Part shown: one piece after another, positions 42,726 to 52,969 of the stretch
How the letters are laid out: each line of letters opens with the position of its first letter
Position numbering within the stretch: position 1 is the stretch's first letter
Source: Arthrobacter sp.
Lineage (GTDB): Bacteria; Actinomycetota; Actinomycetes; Actinomycetales; Micrococcaceae
Assembly: GCF_031179985.1 (NCBI RefSeq)
Contig: NZ_JAPSHJ010000022.1
Coordinates: forward strand, 1 to 64,000
Length of the DNA stretch: 64,000 nucleotides
Direction of reading: 5' to 3'
Program-made: the position numbers and the translations under genes
Notes under the pieces: model-generated
Databases searched by the model: none
The model's input: only the letters and a program-made list of their open reading frames with translations
What the model was told of the DNA's origin: nothing

Positions 42726-42958
42726 GGACACTCCTTTGGATACGGGGGTGGTGCTGGGATTTTGATGCCAGGCCTGCCTCACGGTTGGCCCTGCACTGGT
42801 CCGGCAAATCGCCGGAGTGCCCCGTCACCCGAAAACGGTGCTTCGATGTACCTCCCCAGGCGTCAAAAACCACCGAAGCACCCTTCACGGGAACGGGACA
42901 GCTCATACTTCGCGAAGACGAAGACTGTCAGCGGGATGCCGTACCGGTCATGCAAAAC
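42726..42958 (-). ncRNA. Long structured 5' leader of fdhA (candidate regulatory RNA)
   Basis: Between the regulator boxes at 42960-42995 and the fdhA start are 233 bases. On the minus strand they can fold into GGTGCTTCG paired with CGAAGCACC (42838-42877) and a nested stem GCACT/CCGGC with GCCGG/AGTGC (42794-42821). The last part has GGCC repeats around an ACCGTGAGGCAGG segment. No known riboswitch class was recognised. The stems may simply be folded mRNA. Confidence 0.3.
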
Positions 42959-42959
42959 G

Positions 42960-42995
42960 ACTGATATTTTTGCATGACAACTAAAGATATATCAG
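42960..42995. promoter_or_regulatory. GntR-type operator pair A, upstream of fdhA
   Basis: ACTGATATTTT (42960-42970) and its inverted partner CTAAAGATATATCAG (42981-42995) share the (C)TGATAT core with sites at 52013-52049 and 52930-52952. It lies between folE and fdhA, within the likely fdhA promoter. Confidence 0.55.
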
Positions 42996-43036
42996 TTACA
43001 TCGTAGGGGAGTCCCAAGGCAGTGTCCAGACATTTC

Positions 43037-43639
43037 TTAGCGGCTGCGAATGAGGCTCAGTGCCTCAGCACGGGCGGCCGGCAGGCGTAGTTCGCCGCGG
43101 ACTGCGGAGGTGATGGTCTTTGCCCCTGGCTTGCGGACGCCCCTCATGGACATACACAGGTGTTCGCATTCGACCACCACAATCGCGCCCAGCGGACGCA
43201 GTGATGTGACCAGCGCGTCTACCACCTCGGTGGTAAGCCGCTCCTGGACCTGGGGGCGTCGCGCAAACACGTCCACCAGCCTTGCCAGCTTGCTCAGGCC
43301 GGTTACGAGTCCCTCAGCCGAAGGGATGTAGCCCACATGCGCCACACCATGGAAGGGCACCAGGTGGTGTTCGCAGGTGGAATAGAAAGGGATGTCCTTG
43401 ACGATGACCATTTCACCGTGGCCCAGGTCAAAGGTCCTGTCCAGGGCTGCCAGAGGATCCTCATGGAGCCCGCCAAACGTTTCCGCGGCGGCCCGGGCGA
43501 CTCGGGCAGGGGTGTCCGACAGCCCGGGCCTGTCAGGATCCTCCCCGATAGCCAGAAGGTATTCGCGGACTGCCCGTTCCACCCTGGGCCCGTCCACCCC
43601 CTTGGCCACTGTCGTTTGTGTGCTCAGGCGGGCGCTCAC
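43037..43639 (-). CDS. folE: GTP cyclohydrolase I
   Basis: FolE makes dihydroneopterin triphosphate, the first step to tetrahydrofolate. The protein has 200 residues. Zinc and active-site residues are in S-T-C-E-H-H-L-V-P (near 88) and [12 protein letters not shown] (near 160), with [12 protein letters not shown] between. The GTG start overlaps the formate dehydrogenase stop (GTGA). Its placement at the end of a one-carbon operon suggests an inducible paralogue that enlarges the folate pool during betaine growth. Whether a second folE exists elsewhere cannot be seen here. Confidence 0.9.
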   Translation of the reverse strand: MSARLSTQTTVAKGVDGPRVERAVREYLLAIGEDPDRPGLSDTPARVARAAAETFGGLHEDPLAALDRTFDLGHGEMVIVKDIPFYSTCEHHLVPFHGVAHVGYIPSAEGLVTGLSKLARLVDVFARRPQVQERLTTEVVDALVTSLRPLGAIVVVECEHLCMSMRGVRKPGAKTITSAVRGELRLPAARAEALSLIRSR

Positions 43640-45963
43640 GGTTCAGCGCGTTCGAGTCGGATGATGACGGACTTGGAGGTGGGCGTGCCGCTGGTGTCTG
43701 CTACTGAATCAAGCGGAACGAGGACATTGGTTTCGGGGTAGTAGGCTGCCGCGCAGCCCTTGGGCGTCGAGTACGCCACGATGCGGAAATTTTCGGCCCG
43801 GCGTTCCGTCCCTTTGAATTCGGAGATGAGATGCACCATGGTCCCGTCCGTGAACCCCAGTTCCGCTATGTCCTCGGCGTTGATCATGACGACCCGGCGC
43901 CCGCCATGGATTCCGCGATAGCGGTCATCCTTGCCGTAGATAGTGGTGTTGTACTGGTCGTGGGAGCGCAGTGTTTGAAGGACCAGCCGTCCTGCAGGGA
44001 CCCTGATGAATTCGAGGTCATTTCCTGTGAAGTGGGCCTTGCCTGAAGCGGTGTCGAACTTCCTGGCGTCGCGGGGCGGGTGGGGGAGGATGAACCCGCC
44101 GGGGTTCTGGATCCGTTCCTCGAAATTCTCGAAGCCGCTGAGGACGGCCTCGATATGTTTCCTGATAACCGAGTAGTCGTCCCGCATGGCGAGCCAGTCG
44201 GCTTTGGGAGTATTGGGCAGCGGGTGGTTTGCATCGTCCGTGAACAGCTTATGGGCGAGGTTGCACACAATGGCCACTTCCGACTGCAGGTGCTCGCTGG
44301 CGGGCTTAAGGCGTCCGCGGGAGGCGTGGACCGCACTCATGGAATCTTCCACGGTCACCCGCTGGTCGCCTGTACGTTGGGTGTCCTTCTCGGTGCGCCC
44401 CAGCGTCGGAAGAATCAGGGCGCGACGGCCCGTCGAGACGTGGGAATGATTCAGTTTCGTGGAGATCTGCACGGTCAGGCGTGTGTTTGCCAGCGCCTGT
44501 TCGGTAACCTCGGAATCCGGGGCGGCCCGCACGAAGTTGCCGCCCATGCCAATAAAGACGCGCACCTTTCCGTCCCGCATGGCGCGGATGGCAGCCACGG
44601 TATCGAACCCATGGGCCCTGGGGGAGAGGAACCGGAATTCGTCGTCAAGCCGGTCGTGGAAGGTCTCCGGCATCTTTTCGAAGATGCCCATGGTCCTGTC
44701 ACCCTGGACGTTGGAGTGGCCGCGGACAGGGCAGACGCCGGCTCCGGGCTTCCCGATGTTGCCTTGGAGAAGCAGGACGTTGACCACGTCACGGAGGGTG
44801 GGTACGGAATGCTTGTGCTGGGTCAGGCCCATGGCCCAGCAGACGATGGTGGCGCTCGAGGCCAGCAGGCGTTCGCCCGTGGACTCGATCTGTTCCAGTG
44901 TGAGTCCGGTGGCCTCGACGATGTCGTCCCATTCGGCCTTTTCAAGGTGCCGGAGGTACTCGTCAACGCCCACGGTGTGGTGCTTGATGAATTCATGGTC
45001 CAGCACTGTGCTCAGGCCAGGGGTCTTGCGCCCCTGGGCTTCGGCTTCGAGCAGGTACTTGCCGAGCCCCTGGAAGAGGGCCTGATCGCCACCTGCACGG
45101 ATCTGCAGGAAGTCGTCGGTCAATTCGGTTCCCGTCACCATTCCGGAAATGGTCTGCGGGTTCTCGAACCGAAGCAGCCCGGCCTCGGGAAGCGGATTCA
45201 CGGAGACGATGACGGCGCCGTTCTTCTTTGCCTTCTCCAGGGCGCTGAGCATGCGGGGGTGGTTGGTGCCTGGATTTTGGCCCGCCACGAAAATCAGCGA
45301 CGCCGTCTCCACATCAGTGAGGCTGACAGAGCCTTTGCCGATGCCGATGGTCTCGACCAGTGCTGAGCCGGATGATTCATGACACATGTTCGAGCAGTCC
45401 GGCAAATTGTTCGTCCCGATGCCCCGGACGAGCAGCTGGTAGGCGAAGGCTGCCTCATTCGACGTCCGGCCGGAAGTGTAGAAGACCGATTGGTCGGGGT
45501 GCTCCATGTCCCTGATTTCCTCGGCGATCAGTTGATAGGCGTCGTCCCAGTCGATCGGCCTGTAGTGGGTGGCACCTTCGTCGAGCAGCATTGGGTGCGT
45601 CAAGCGGCCTTGTTGACCCAGCCAGTAGTCGTCGCGCGTCTTCAGGTCAGCAATCGAGTGCTGTGCGAAGAACTCAGGCGTGACGCGTCGGCGTGTGGCT
45701 TCTTCCGCCACTGCCTTGGCGCCGTTCTCGCAGAATTCTGCGGCGTTGCGCTTTTCGTGTTCAGGCCAGGCGCAACCCATGCAGTCGAAGCCATCAACCT
45801 GGTTGACTGCCAGCAGCGTTTGGACGCTGCGCAGCGGACCCATCTGCTCGAGGGAGATCTTCAGCGAGTTCATGACCGCTGGGATGCCGACAGCCTTCGA
45901 CTTCGGCTTCGTCACGCTCAGTTCTGACTCGTCGATATTGTGTTTGGGGGCTTTGGAAGCCAT
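43636..45963 (-). CDS. FdhF/YdeP-family molybdopterin oxidoreductase (probable formate dehydrogenase)
   Basis: This 775-residue protein has the molybdopterin oxidoreductase domain (residues about 110-600) and a molydopterin dinucleotide-binding domain at the end (about 640-770). The N-terminal iron-sulfur segment is F-D-C-M-G-C-A-W-P then E-F-C, fewer cysteines than in classical FdhF. A Cys in N-M-C-H-E-S-S-G near 195 corresponds to the molybdenum-ligand region. YdeP-type proteins are often annotated as formate dehydrogenases on weak grounds. Here FolD, PurU, MoeA and FdhD encoded around it make formate oxidation likely. It lies 12 bases after the MetF-like gene and overlaps folE. Confidence 0.85.
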   Translation of the reverse strand: MASKAPKHNIDESELSVTKPKSKAVGIPAVMNSLKISLEQMGPLRSVQTLLAVNQVDGFDCMGCAWPEHEKRNAAEFCENGAKAVAEEATRRRVTPEFFAQHSIADLKTRDDYWLGQQGRLTHPMLLDEGATHYRPIDWDDAYQLIAEEIRDMEHPDQSVFYTSGRTSNEAAFAYQLLVRGIGTNNLPDCSNMCHESSGSALVETIGIGKGSVSLTDVETASLIFVAGQNPGTNHPRMLSALEKAKKNGAVIVSVNPLPEAGLLRFENPQTISGMVTGTELTDDFLQIRAGGDQALFQGLGKYLLEAEAQGRKTPGLSTVLDHEFIKHHTVGVDEYLRHLEKAEWDDIVEATGLTLEQIESTGERLLASSATIVCWAMGLTQHKHSVPTLRDVVNVLLLQGNIGKPGAGVCPVRGHSNVQGDRTMGIFEKMPETFHDRLDDEFRFLSPRAHGFDTVAAIRAMRDGKVRVFIGMGGNFVRAAPDSEVTEQALANTRLTVQISTKLNHSHVSTGRRALILPTLGRTEKDTQRTGDQRVTVEDSMSAVHASRGRLKPASEHLQSEVAIVCNLAHKLFTDDANHPLPNTPKADWLAMRDDYSVIRKHIEAVLSGFENFEERIQNPGGFILPHPPRDARKFDTASGKAHFTGNDLEFIRVPAGRLVLQTLRSHDQYNTTIYGKDDRYRGIHGGRRVVMINAEDIAELGFTDGTMVHLISEFKGTERRAENFRIVAYSTPKGCAAAYYPETNVLVPLDSVADTSGTPTSKSVIIRLERAEP

Positions 45964-45975
45964 GTGATCTTCCCT

Positions 45976-46851
45976 TCAGATCTTGGCAGGAAACAGTGGG
46001 GCGGCGGCATTGCGGGGAGCCAACGTGGCGGTCGGCTGCAATGCCGGCAGATCATCCAGGAGGCCAGGCAAGCGGCCGAGGTCATTAAAGGTATAGACAT
46101 GGAACCCGGCAAAGAGGGGGTCGCCCGCCAACTCCTGGTGGACCTCGCGAATCAGGCGTCCGCTGTCGTAGCTGAGGAAGTCGTTCCCGCGCACGAGTGC
46201 TCCCGCCATCCCCGTCCCCCGGGCAAGCTTGAGAGAGCGGCCGACCCCGAGGCGTGCCCCCAGGGACATCAGCTTCCTGACGGAAACCGGGCCGGGCACT
46301 CCAACCCAGACGGGTAACTCCAGGCCGCTGTTGCGGATTGTCGTGATGTAGCGGCTGATCGCCTCGGCTGAGAAGCACATTTGCGTGACTATAGACGACG
46401 CATAGGGTGCTTTCGTATGCAGGCTGCTGCTGAGTTGCTCCTGGCTTAGGTGCGGGTGGCCTTCCGGGTAGCCGGCAATGCCTATGGAGAATTCAGAAGA
46501 ATACGCTTTGACCGCCTCGAGAAGTTCTCCGCTCCACGAGTAGGGCCCTGCAGGCGTTCGCCGGTCCCCGGCGACAAGAAAAAGCTCCGAGACCCCCGCT
46601 TCCTGGAGTGGCAGCAGAAGCGAATGCAGTTCCGCTTGGCTGGTGATGCTGCGGGCCGCGAGATGGGGAACTGTGTAATAACCCTTGCGTGCCAGGATTA
46701 CCGACGCTTCCACAGTCTGGCCGGGCCCGTGGTGGGGGAGGCACGTCACGCTGACGGAACTCTTGGTGTCAAAAGCCGCGGAGAGTTGCTTGAGGAGGTC
46801 GGGAGACGGAACAACTTCCAGCCGTACCCGTGCAACAGCTTCCTTGCTCAT
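45976..46851 (-). CDS. Methylenetetrahydrofolate reductase-like protein
   Basis: This 291-residue TIM-barrel protein starts at ATG 46851 with GGAG upstream. MetF-family features are V-S-V-T-C-L-P-H-H-G near residue 35, Y-Y-T-V-P-H-L-A-A-R-S-I near 60, L-F-L-V-A-G-D near 90 and I-G-I-A-G-Y-P-E-G-H near 125. The end V-Y-T-F-N-D follows the family pattern. MetF reduces methylene-THF to methyl-THF with FADH2 or NADH. In this oxidative operon it may run in reverse, or act on another folate. The usual N-terminal E-x-x-P motif (E-V-V-P-S-P) is kept. Confidence 0.85.
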   Translation of the reverse strand: MSKEAVARVRLEVVPSPDLLKQLSAAFDTKSSVSVTCLPHHGPGQTVEASVILARKGYYTVPHLAARSITSQAELHSLLLPLQEAGVSELFLVAGDRRTPAGPYSWSGELLEAVKAYSSEFSIGIAGYPEGHPHLSQEQLSSSLHTKAPYASSIVTQMCFSAEAISRYITTIRNSGLELPVWVGVPGPVSVRKLMSLGARLGVGRSLKLARGTGMAGALVRGNDFLSYDSGRLIREVHQELAGDPLFAGFHVYTFNDLGRLPGLLDDLPALQPTATLAPRNAAAPLFPAKI

Positions 46852-46911
46852 TGCTCTCCGTTCTTCCGCATCACAGCAATAACCCCTCGGGCGGATTGCA
46901 TTTATCCGACA

Positions 46912-47787
46912 TTACGCGGCTCCTCCCCGGACGAAGGAACGCGACTGTTCCCGCGCGGCTTCGATGGTGTGCAGGAGAAGAAGGGAGGTGGTGACTGACC
47001 CGACCCCGCCAGGAACGGGCGTCAGTGCGGCAGCAACGCCCAGGACGCTGGCTTGATCCACGTCCCCTACGAGGGACCCGTCCGGAAGGACGTTGGTGCC
47101 GACGTCGATCACTACAGCGTCGGAAGAAATATGGCTGCTGTTCAGCAGGCCGATCCGCCCGGCGGCAACGATCACGACGTCGGCCGTCTTGGTGTATTTC
47201 TCCAGCGGCCCTGACCTGGAATGGCAGACGGTTACGGCGGCGTCGCGTTCCAGCAGCAGCAGGGACAGCGGTTTTCCTACAACGGCCGAGCGTCCAATGA
47301 CGACGACGTTCCGGCCCGCCACCGGTATGTCAAAGTGGTCAAGGATCTCGATGACGGCGCGGGCCGTGGCGGGTGCAAACGAGGGGTGGCCGACAGCCAG
47401 GCGGCCGAGGCTCAGCGGATTTGCGCCGTCGATGTCCTTCTCAGGGGCGATATGCCCAACGAGGGCATCTGCATCGACGCCGGGCGGCAACGGCGTCTGC
47501 AGGATGATGCCGTGTACCGACGGCTCAGCGCTGAGGTCTTTCAGGACACTGGCCAGCACCTGTTCTGTCGCGTCACGGCCCAGGTCCACGATCCGGCACA
47601 TGATGCCGGCGTTTTCTGCAGCCCGTTCGATCGACCGGACATACCAGTGAGTGGAGCCGTCGTCGGTGGCCACAACAACTGCAAGCGTCGGGTGCAGGCC
47701 TTCGGTTTCGAGGTCCCTGGCGTTGTCGTGGGCCCTCTGTTGCATGAGCCTGGCCAGGGTCCGTCCGGAGAGGAGTGTGGTGTTCAA
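46912..47787 (-). CDS. folD: FolD, methylenetetrahydrofolate dehydrogenase/cyclohydrolase
   Basis: FolD converts 5,10-methylene-THF to 10-formyl-THF with NAD(P). The protein has 291 residues and a TTG start whose TTGA overlaps the stop of the cyclodeaminase gene. AAAGGAT lies upstream. Motifs are H-G-I-I-L-Q-T-P-L-P near 93, E-K-D-I-D-G-A-N-P near 115, and G-R-S-A-V-V-G-K-P (NADP loop) near 164, followed by T-P-V-P-G-G-V-G near 257. The conserved catalytic K of the Y-x-x-x-K pair is changed: the segment reads W-Y-V-R-S-I-E-R (near 48-55), so the cyclohydrolase half may be weak. That would explain the adjacent FchA-type gene. Confidence 0.85.
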   Translation of the reverse strand: MNTTLLSGRTLARLMQQRAHDNARDLETEGLHPTLAVVVATDDGSTHWYVRSIERAAENAGIMCRIVDLGRDATEQVLASVLKDLSAEPSVHGIILQTPLPPGVDADALVGHIAPEKDIDGANPLSLGRLAVGHPSFAPATARAVIEILDHFDIPVAGRNVVVIGRSAVVGKPLSLLLLERDAAVTVCHSRSGPLEKYTKTADVVIVAAGRIGLLNSSHISSDAVVIDVGTNVLPDGSLVGDVDQASVLGVAAALTPVPGGVGSVTTSLLLLHTIEAAREQSRSFVRGGAA

Positions 47788-48410
47788 CCGAGTATCCTTT
47801 CGCGAACGCGCTTGGCGAGCGAGTCGGCTGCAAGTATGACTTTTTCCTCAAGGCCGTCGGTCTGCTCGGCCAGCCGGGACCGGGCTTCGGTGTCCTTGAT
47901 GGCAACCACATTGATGTCGATGTTCACTCGAGCAGTCGTGGCGGCTGCCCGCGCGGCGTCGACGGCGGCGGCGACGTCACTGATCACGTTGCTATTGGCC
48001 ACCTCGAAGAGTTCCGTGGCAAGATCCACAACATCGCCGGCAAGGAGGATGAGTTGCGCCGGCGTTTTCGCGGCCAGGCTGAGTGCGTTTTGGACGGATG
48101 CCGTTCGTGCGGCCTTGAGATCGTCAGTACCGGCGGGCAGCTTGTACGCATCGATGACACCCTGGAACGCATGCTGATCGGCGTCCGCGAGGCGCAGGGC
48201 CTCGACCACCAGCCTGTCGGCAGAGGCGATGACCCTTGTCACGAGTTCGGCATGCTGCTCGTATTTCGTGCCGGTGGTGTATCTGGCAACCATTCCGACG
48301 AGTGCCGCTCCCTGGGCTGCGTGGAGCGCCGCGGCTGCGCCGCCGCCGGGGGTGGGTTCACGCGAGGCAAGCCTGGTGAGATAGTCGTTTATTGTTTCTG
48401 AACTGATCAT
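47784..48410 (-). CDS. fchA: Cyclodeaminase/methenyltetrahydrofolate cyclohydrolase (FchA type)
   Basis: This 208-residue all-helical protein belongs to the formiminotransferase-cyclodeaminase family. It has the N-terminal P-T-P-G-G-G-A-A-A-A motif near residue 20, D-A-D-Q-H-A-F near 75, and an Ala-rich middle with V-I-S-D-V-A-A-A-V near 142. It would hydrolyse methenyl-THF to 10-formyl-THF. Formimino-THF deamination is the alternative, but no histidine-degradation gene is near. It is translationally coupled to folD, in which the cyclohydrolase lysine is missing, so the pair may split the two activities. Confidence 0.85.
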   Translation of the reverse strand: MISSETINDYLTRLASREPTPGGGAAAALHAAQGAALVGMVARYTTGTKYEQHAELVTRVIASADRLVVEALRLADADQHAFQGVIDAYKLPAGTDDLKAARTASVQNALSLAAKTPAQLILLAGDVVDLATELFEVANSNVISDVAAAVDAARAAATTARVNIDINVVAIKDTEARSRLAEQTDGLEEKVILAADSLAKRVRERILG

Positions 48411-48473
48411 GTGTCTTCCTGGGCTGAAGCTCGAGTCGACCGGGCAGGGGGAGCGGCGGGCACTGGAAAAGCA

Positions 48474-48516
48474 GCGGCCCGGATCCTTGTTGCGAAGGGG
48501 ATTGGGTCCGGGCCGC
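48474..48516 (-). promoter_or_regulatory. Stem-loop between dimethylglycine oxidase and fchA
   Basis: A 13-base stem (48474-48486 with 48504-48516, one mismatch or wobble) encloses a 17-base loop within the 131-base gap. It has no U-run. It may adjust expression of the downstream folate genes relative to the oxidase, or stabilise the mRNA. Confidence 0.4.
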
Positions 48517-48541
48517 GTGCCTTTGAATGGCCCGTGGGCTG

Positions 48542-51088
<2,547 letters not shown>

Positions 51089-52003
51089 TTACCGGAACAC
51101 GACAGTGCTGGTTTGGTCCAGCAACACACGGTGCTCGCAGTGCCACCGCACGGCGCGGGACAGTGCCAGCGCTTCCGCGTCCTGCCCGACTGTTGACAGT
51201 GCGGTGGGACCGTAGCTGTGGTCCACCCGGATGACTTCCTGTTCGATGATTGGACCCTCATCGAGTTCAGCGGTCACGTAGTGGGCTGTGGCGCCCACCA
51301 GCTTGACTCCACGATCGTACGCCTGGTGATACGGGCGGGCGCCCTTGAATCCAGGGAGGAAGGAATGATGGATATTGATGGCACGGCCCTCAAGGGAGCG
51401 GCAGAGGTCATCGGAGAGCACCTGCATGTAACGGGCCAGTACCACGAGGTCGATGTCATATTCGTCGATGAGATCCAGCAGGCGCTGTTCGGCGTCTGCC
51501 TTCGTCTCGGCTGTTACCGGGACGTAGAGGAAGGGGAGGCCGGCTGCCTCCGCCATGGCCCGGTGGGTCTCGTGGTTTGAAACGATCAGGACAATGTCGC
51601 CGCCGAGGCTGCCGCCCCGCCAGCGGAAGATCAGGTCGTTCAGGCAATGCCCGAACTTGGACACCATCACCAGGACGCGCTGCTTGGTCTGGTCATGGAA
51701 GCTGAACTTCATCTCGAAGCGGTCCGCGATCGCGCTGAACTCCTCCTGGAGCCTCGCCGGCGTGTAGTCAGGGGTACCCGAGAATGCCGTGCGCAGGTGC
51801 AGTGTCTGGCGGAGCCCGTCGTCGAACTGCTGGTGCTCGTCGATGTTAAAGCCACGTTCGAAGAGAAAGGTAGTGACCGCCTGGACGATCCCGGCGCGTT
51901 CGACGCACGACAATGTGAGCACGAACTTCTGGGCCTTGTCTTCCAAGCGGGGCTCAGTCTGAGCCAGGGTGCTGGTTGATAAGTCTGTAGCTACTAGAGC
52001 CAT
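51089..52003 (-). CDS. purU: Formyltetrahydrofolate deformylase
   Basis: PurU hydrolyses 10-formyl-THF to formate and THF. The protein has 304 residues, ATG 52003 and AAAGGAG at good spacing. An ACT domain (residues about 27-105: L-S-C-V-E-R-A-G-I-V) precedes the formyltransferase fold with I-V-S-N-H, L-A-R-Y-M-Q-V-L, the catalytic N-I-H-H-S-F-L-P-G and the G-A-T-A-H-Y-V-T-A-E-L-D-E-G-P-I-I segment. As first gene of the minus-strand operon it would release THF so that demethylation can continue, feeding formate to the dehydrogenase. Two operator boxes lie directly before it. Confidence 0.95.
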   Translation of the reverse strand: MALVATDLSTSTLAQTEPRLEDKAQKFVLTLSCVERAGIVQAVTTFLFERGFNIDEHQQFDDGLRQTLHLRTAFSGTPDYTPARLQEEFSAIADRFEMKFSFHDQTKQRVLVMVSKFGHCLNDLIFRWRGGSLGGDIVLIVSNHETHRAMAEAAGLPFLYVPVTAETKADAEQRLLDLIDEYDIDLVVLARYMQVLSDDLCRSLEGRAINIHHSFLPGFKGARPYHQAYDRGVKLVGATAHYVTAELDEGPIIEQEVIRVDHSYGPTALSTVGQDAEALALSRAVRWHCEHRVLLDQTSTVVFR

Positions 52004-52012
52004 GTCAACTCC

Positions 52013-52049
52013 TTTAGATATATTTTCAAATCGTGAACTGATATATTAG
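52013..52049. promoter_or_regulatory. GntR-type operator pair B, between purU and gntR
   Basis: TTTAGATATATTTT (52013-52026) and CTGATATATTAG (52038-52049, a perfect palindrome) have GATATATT cores 23 bases apart. TATACT at 52064-52069 looks like a -10 for the GntR gene. The sites could control both divergent genes. Confidence 0.65.
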
Positions 52050-52122
52050 GGTTGGCATCAGCGTATACTGGTCATTGGGCGAGGTCAATAGCCTGTTTGC
52101 TCCAACGGAAAGGGGTCCGGTT

Positions 52123-52800
52123 ATGGCAGTGGGAGTCTTGGCTATCGCGGACGATACCGTCAAGAAGTCGCTGGCGGAAGAGGCGTATGAGCGCATCCGC
52201 GATCGGCTGCTCATGCTTGACATTAAGCCGGGTGATCTTCTCAATGACGACCACCTCGCCAAGGATCTGGGTATGGGAAGGACTCCCGTGCGGGAAGCCT
52301 TGAAGCGGCTTGAGCTTGACCGCCTGGTTGTTTCGTACCCGCGCCGGGGAACTTTTGCCACGCGGGTGGAAGTAACCGATCTTGCATTCATTTCCGAGAT
52401 CCGGACCCAGCTTGAACCCCTCGCAGCCGCCCGGGCTGCCCGCGTGGCCACAGAGGGGCAGCGTGAGAAGTTGCGCACTGTTGTGCGGGCGATTGAGTCG
52501 TTTGACGCGCACGCGGCCTCCGTCGTCGAAACCCTGCGGCTGGACGCACAGGTTCACCAGGGAATCTATGCCGCCGCAGCCAACCCCCACCTCGAAGATG
52601 TCCTGATCCGCTATGACAATCTCGCCACGCGCATCTGGTGCATGGTGCTGGATCGCCTTCCTGATCTCTCCCACCACGTGCATGAGCATGTGGAACTGCT
52701 CGGAGCAGTGATTGAGGGGGACGAAGCCCTGGCCGCGGATCTTGCCAGGGCGCATGTCAGCGGCTTCGAGGATGCCGTCCGCAGGGCTCTATTCACCTAG
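52123..52800 (+). CDS. GntR-family regulator, FCD (FadR) subfamily
   Basis: This 225-residue protein starts at ATG 52123 after AAAGGGG. The winged helix is at 12-75 (A-Y-E-R-I-R-D-R-L-L-M-L-D-I, then L-A-K-D-L-G-M-G-R-T-P-V-R-E-A-L-K-R-L). The all-helical FCD domain follows, with the metal-binding-type pattern (D-x-x-V-H of D-A-Q-V-H-Q, then H near the end: E-H-V-E-L and H-V-S-G-F). It stands between the divergent purU-dmg-folate operon and the glyA-sox-sdaA operon, the natural place for their regulator. Its probable binding sites are the three AT-rich boxes. The ligand may be a one-carbon or glycine intermediate. Confidence 0.9.
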   Translation: MAVGVLAIADDTVKKSLAEEAYERIRDRLLMLDIKPGDLLNDDHLAKDLGMGRTPVREALKRLELDRLVVSYPRRGTFATRVEVTDLAFISEIRTQLEPLAAARAARVATEGQREKLRTVVRAIESFDAHAASVVETLRLDAQVHQGIYAAAANPHLEDVLIRYDNLATRIWCMVLDRLPDLSHHVHEHVELLGAVIEGDEALAADLARAHVSGFEDAVRRALFT

Positions 52801-52827
52801 TCCAAGCCTTATCTCTCCAGTTGTCAC

Positions 52828-52860
52828 CCGAAAGCGCGGCCCTCAACGCCGCGCTTTCGG
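52828..52860 (+). terminator. Terminator of the GntR gene
   Basis: A perfect 13-base-pair stem (CCGAAAGCGCGGC with GCCGCGCTTTCGG) and 7-base loop lie 28 bases after the gntR stop and before the glyA promoter. There is no long U-run. Confidence 0.75.
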
Positions 52861-52887
52861 CATCTCTGCACTGACCCTGAAAATCTG

Positions 52888-52916
52888 TTGACACCCATAG
52901 CTGCCGGTAGCATACT
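52888..52916 (+). promoter_or_regulatory. Sigma-70-type promoter of glyA-soxBDAG-sdaA
   Basis: TTGACA (52888-52893), a 17-base spacer and CATACT (52911-52916) make an excellent match to a housekeeping promoter. The predicted transcript would start near 52923, just upstream of operator pair C. Confidence 0.7.
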
Positions 52917-52929
52917 GGGAGCTACGCAA

Positions 52930-52952
52930 CTAATATATCAACAGGATATTAG
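52930..52952. promoter_or_regulatory. GntR-type operator pair C, upstream of glyA
   Basis: CTAATATATCAA (52930-52941) is the reverse complement of pair B's palindrome with one change, and GATATTAG follows at 52945-52952. It sits just downstream of the promoter, a position suited to a repressor. Confidence 0.6.
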
Positions 52953-52969
52953 GCAACAGCTAGGGAGAA

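Noticed and set aside
42728..42906. Small minus-strand protein gene in the fdhA leader
   Set aside because: The frame has no ribosome site and its sequence is better explained by the stems of the leader.
44080..45366. 428-codon plus-strand frame opposite the formate dehydrogenase
   Set aside because: It is an antisense shadow of the molybdoenzyme gene and has no motif.
52801..52969. Glycine riboswitch before glyA-sox
   Set aside because: I looked for the conserved tandem glycine aptamer elements; only a terminator, promoter and operator boxes are present.
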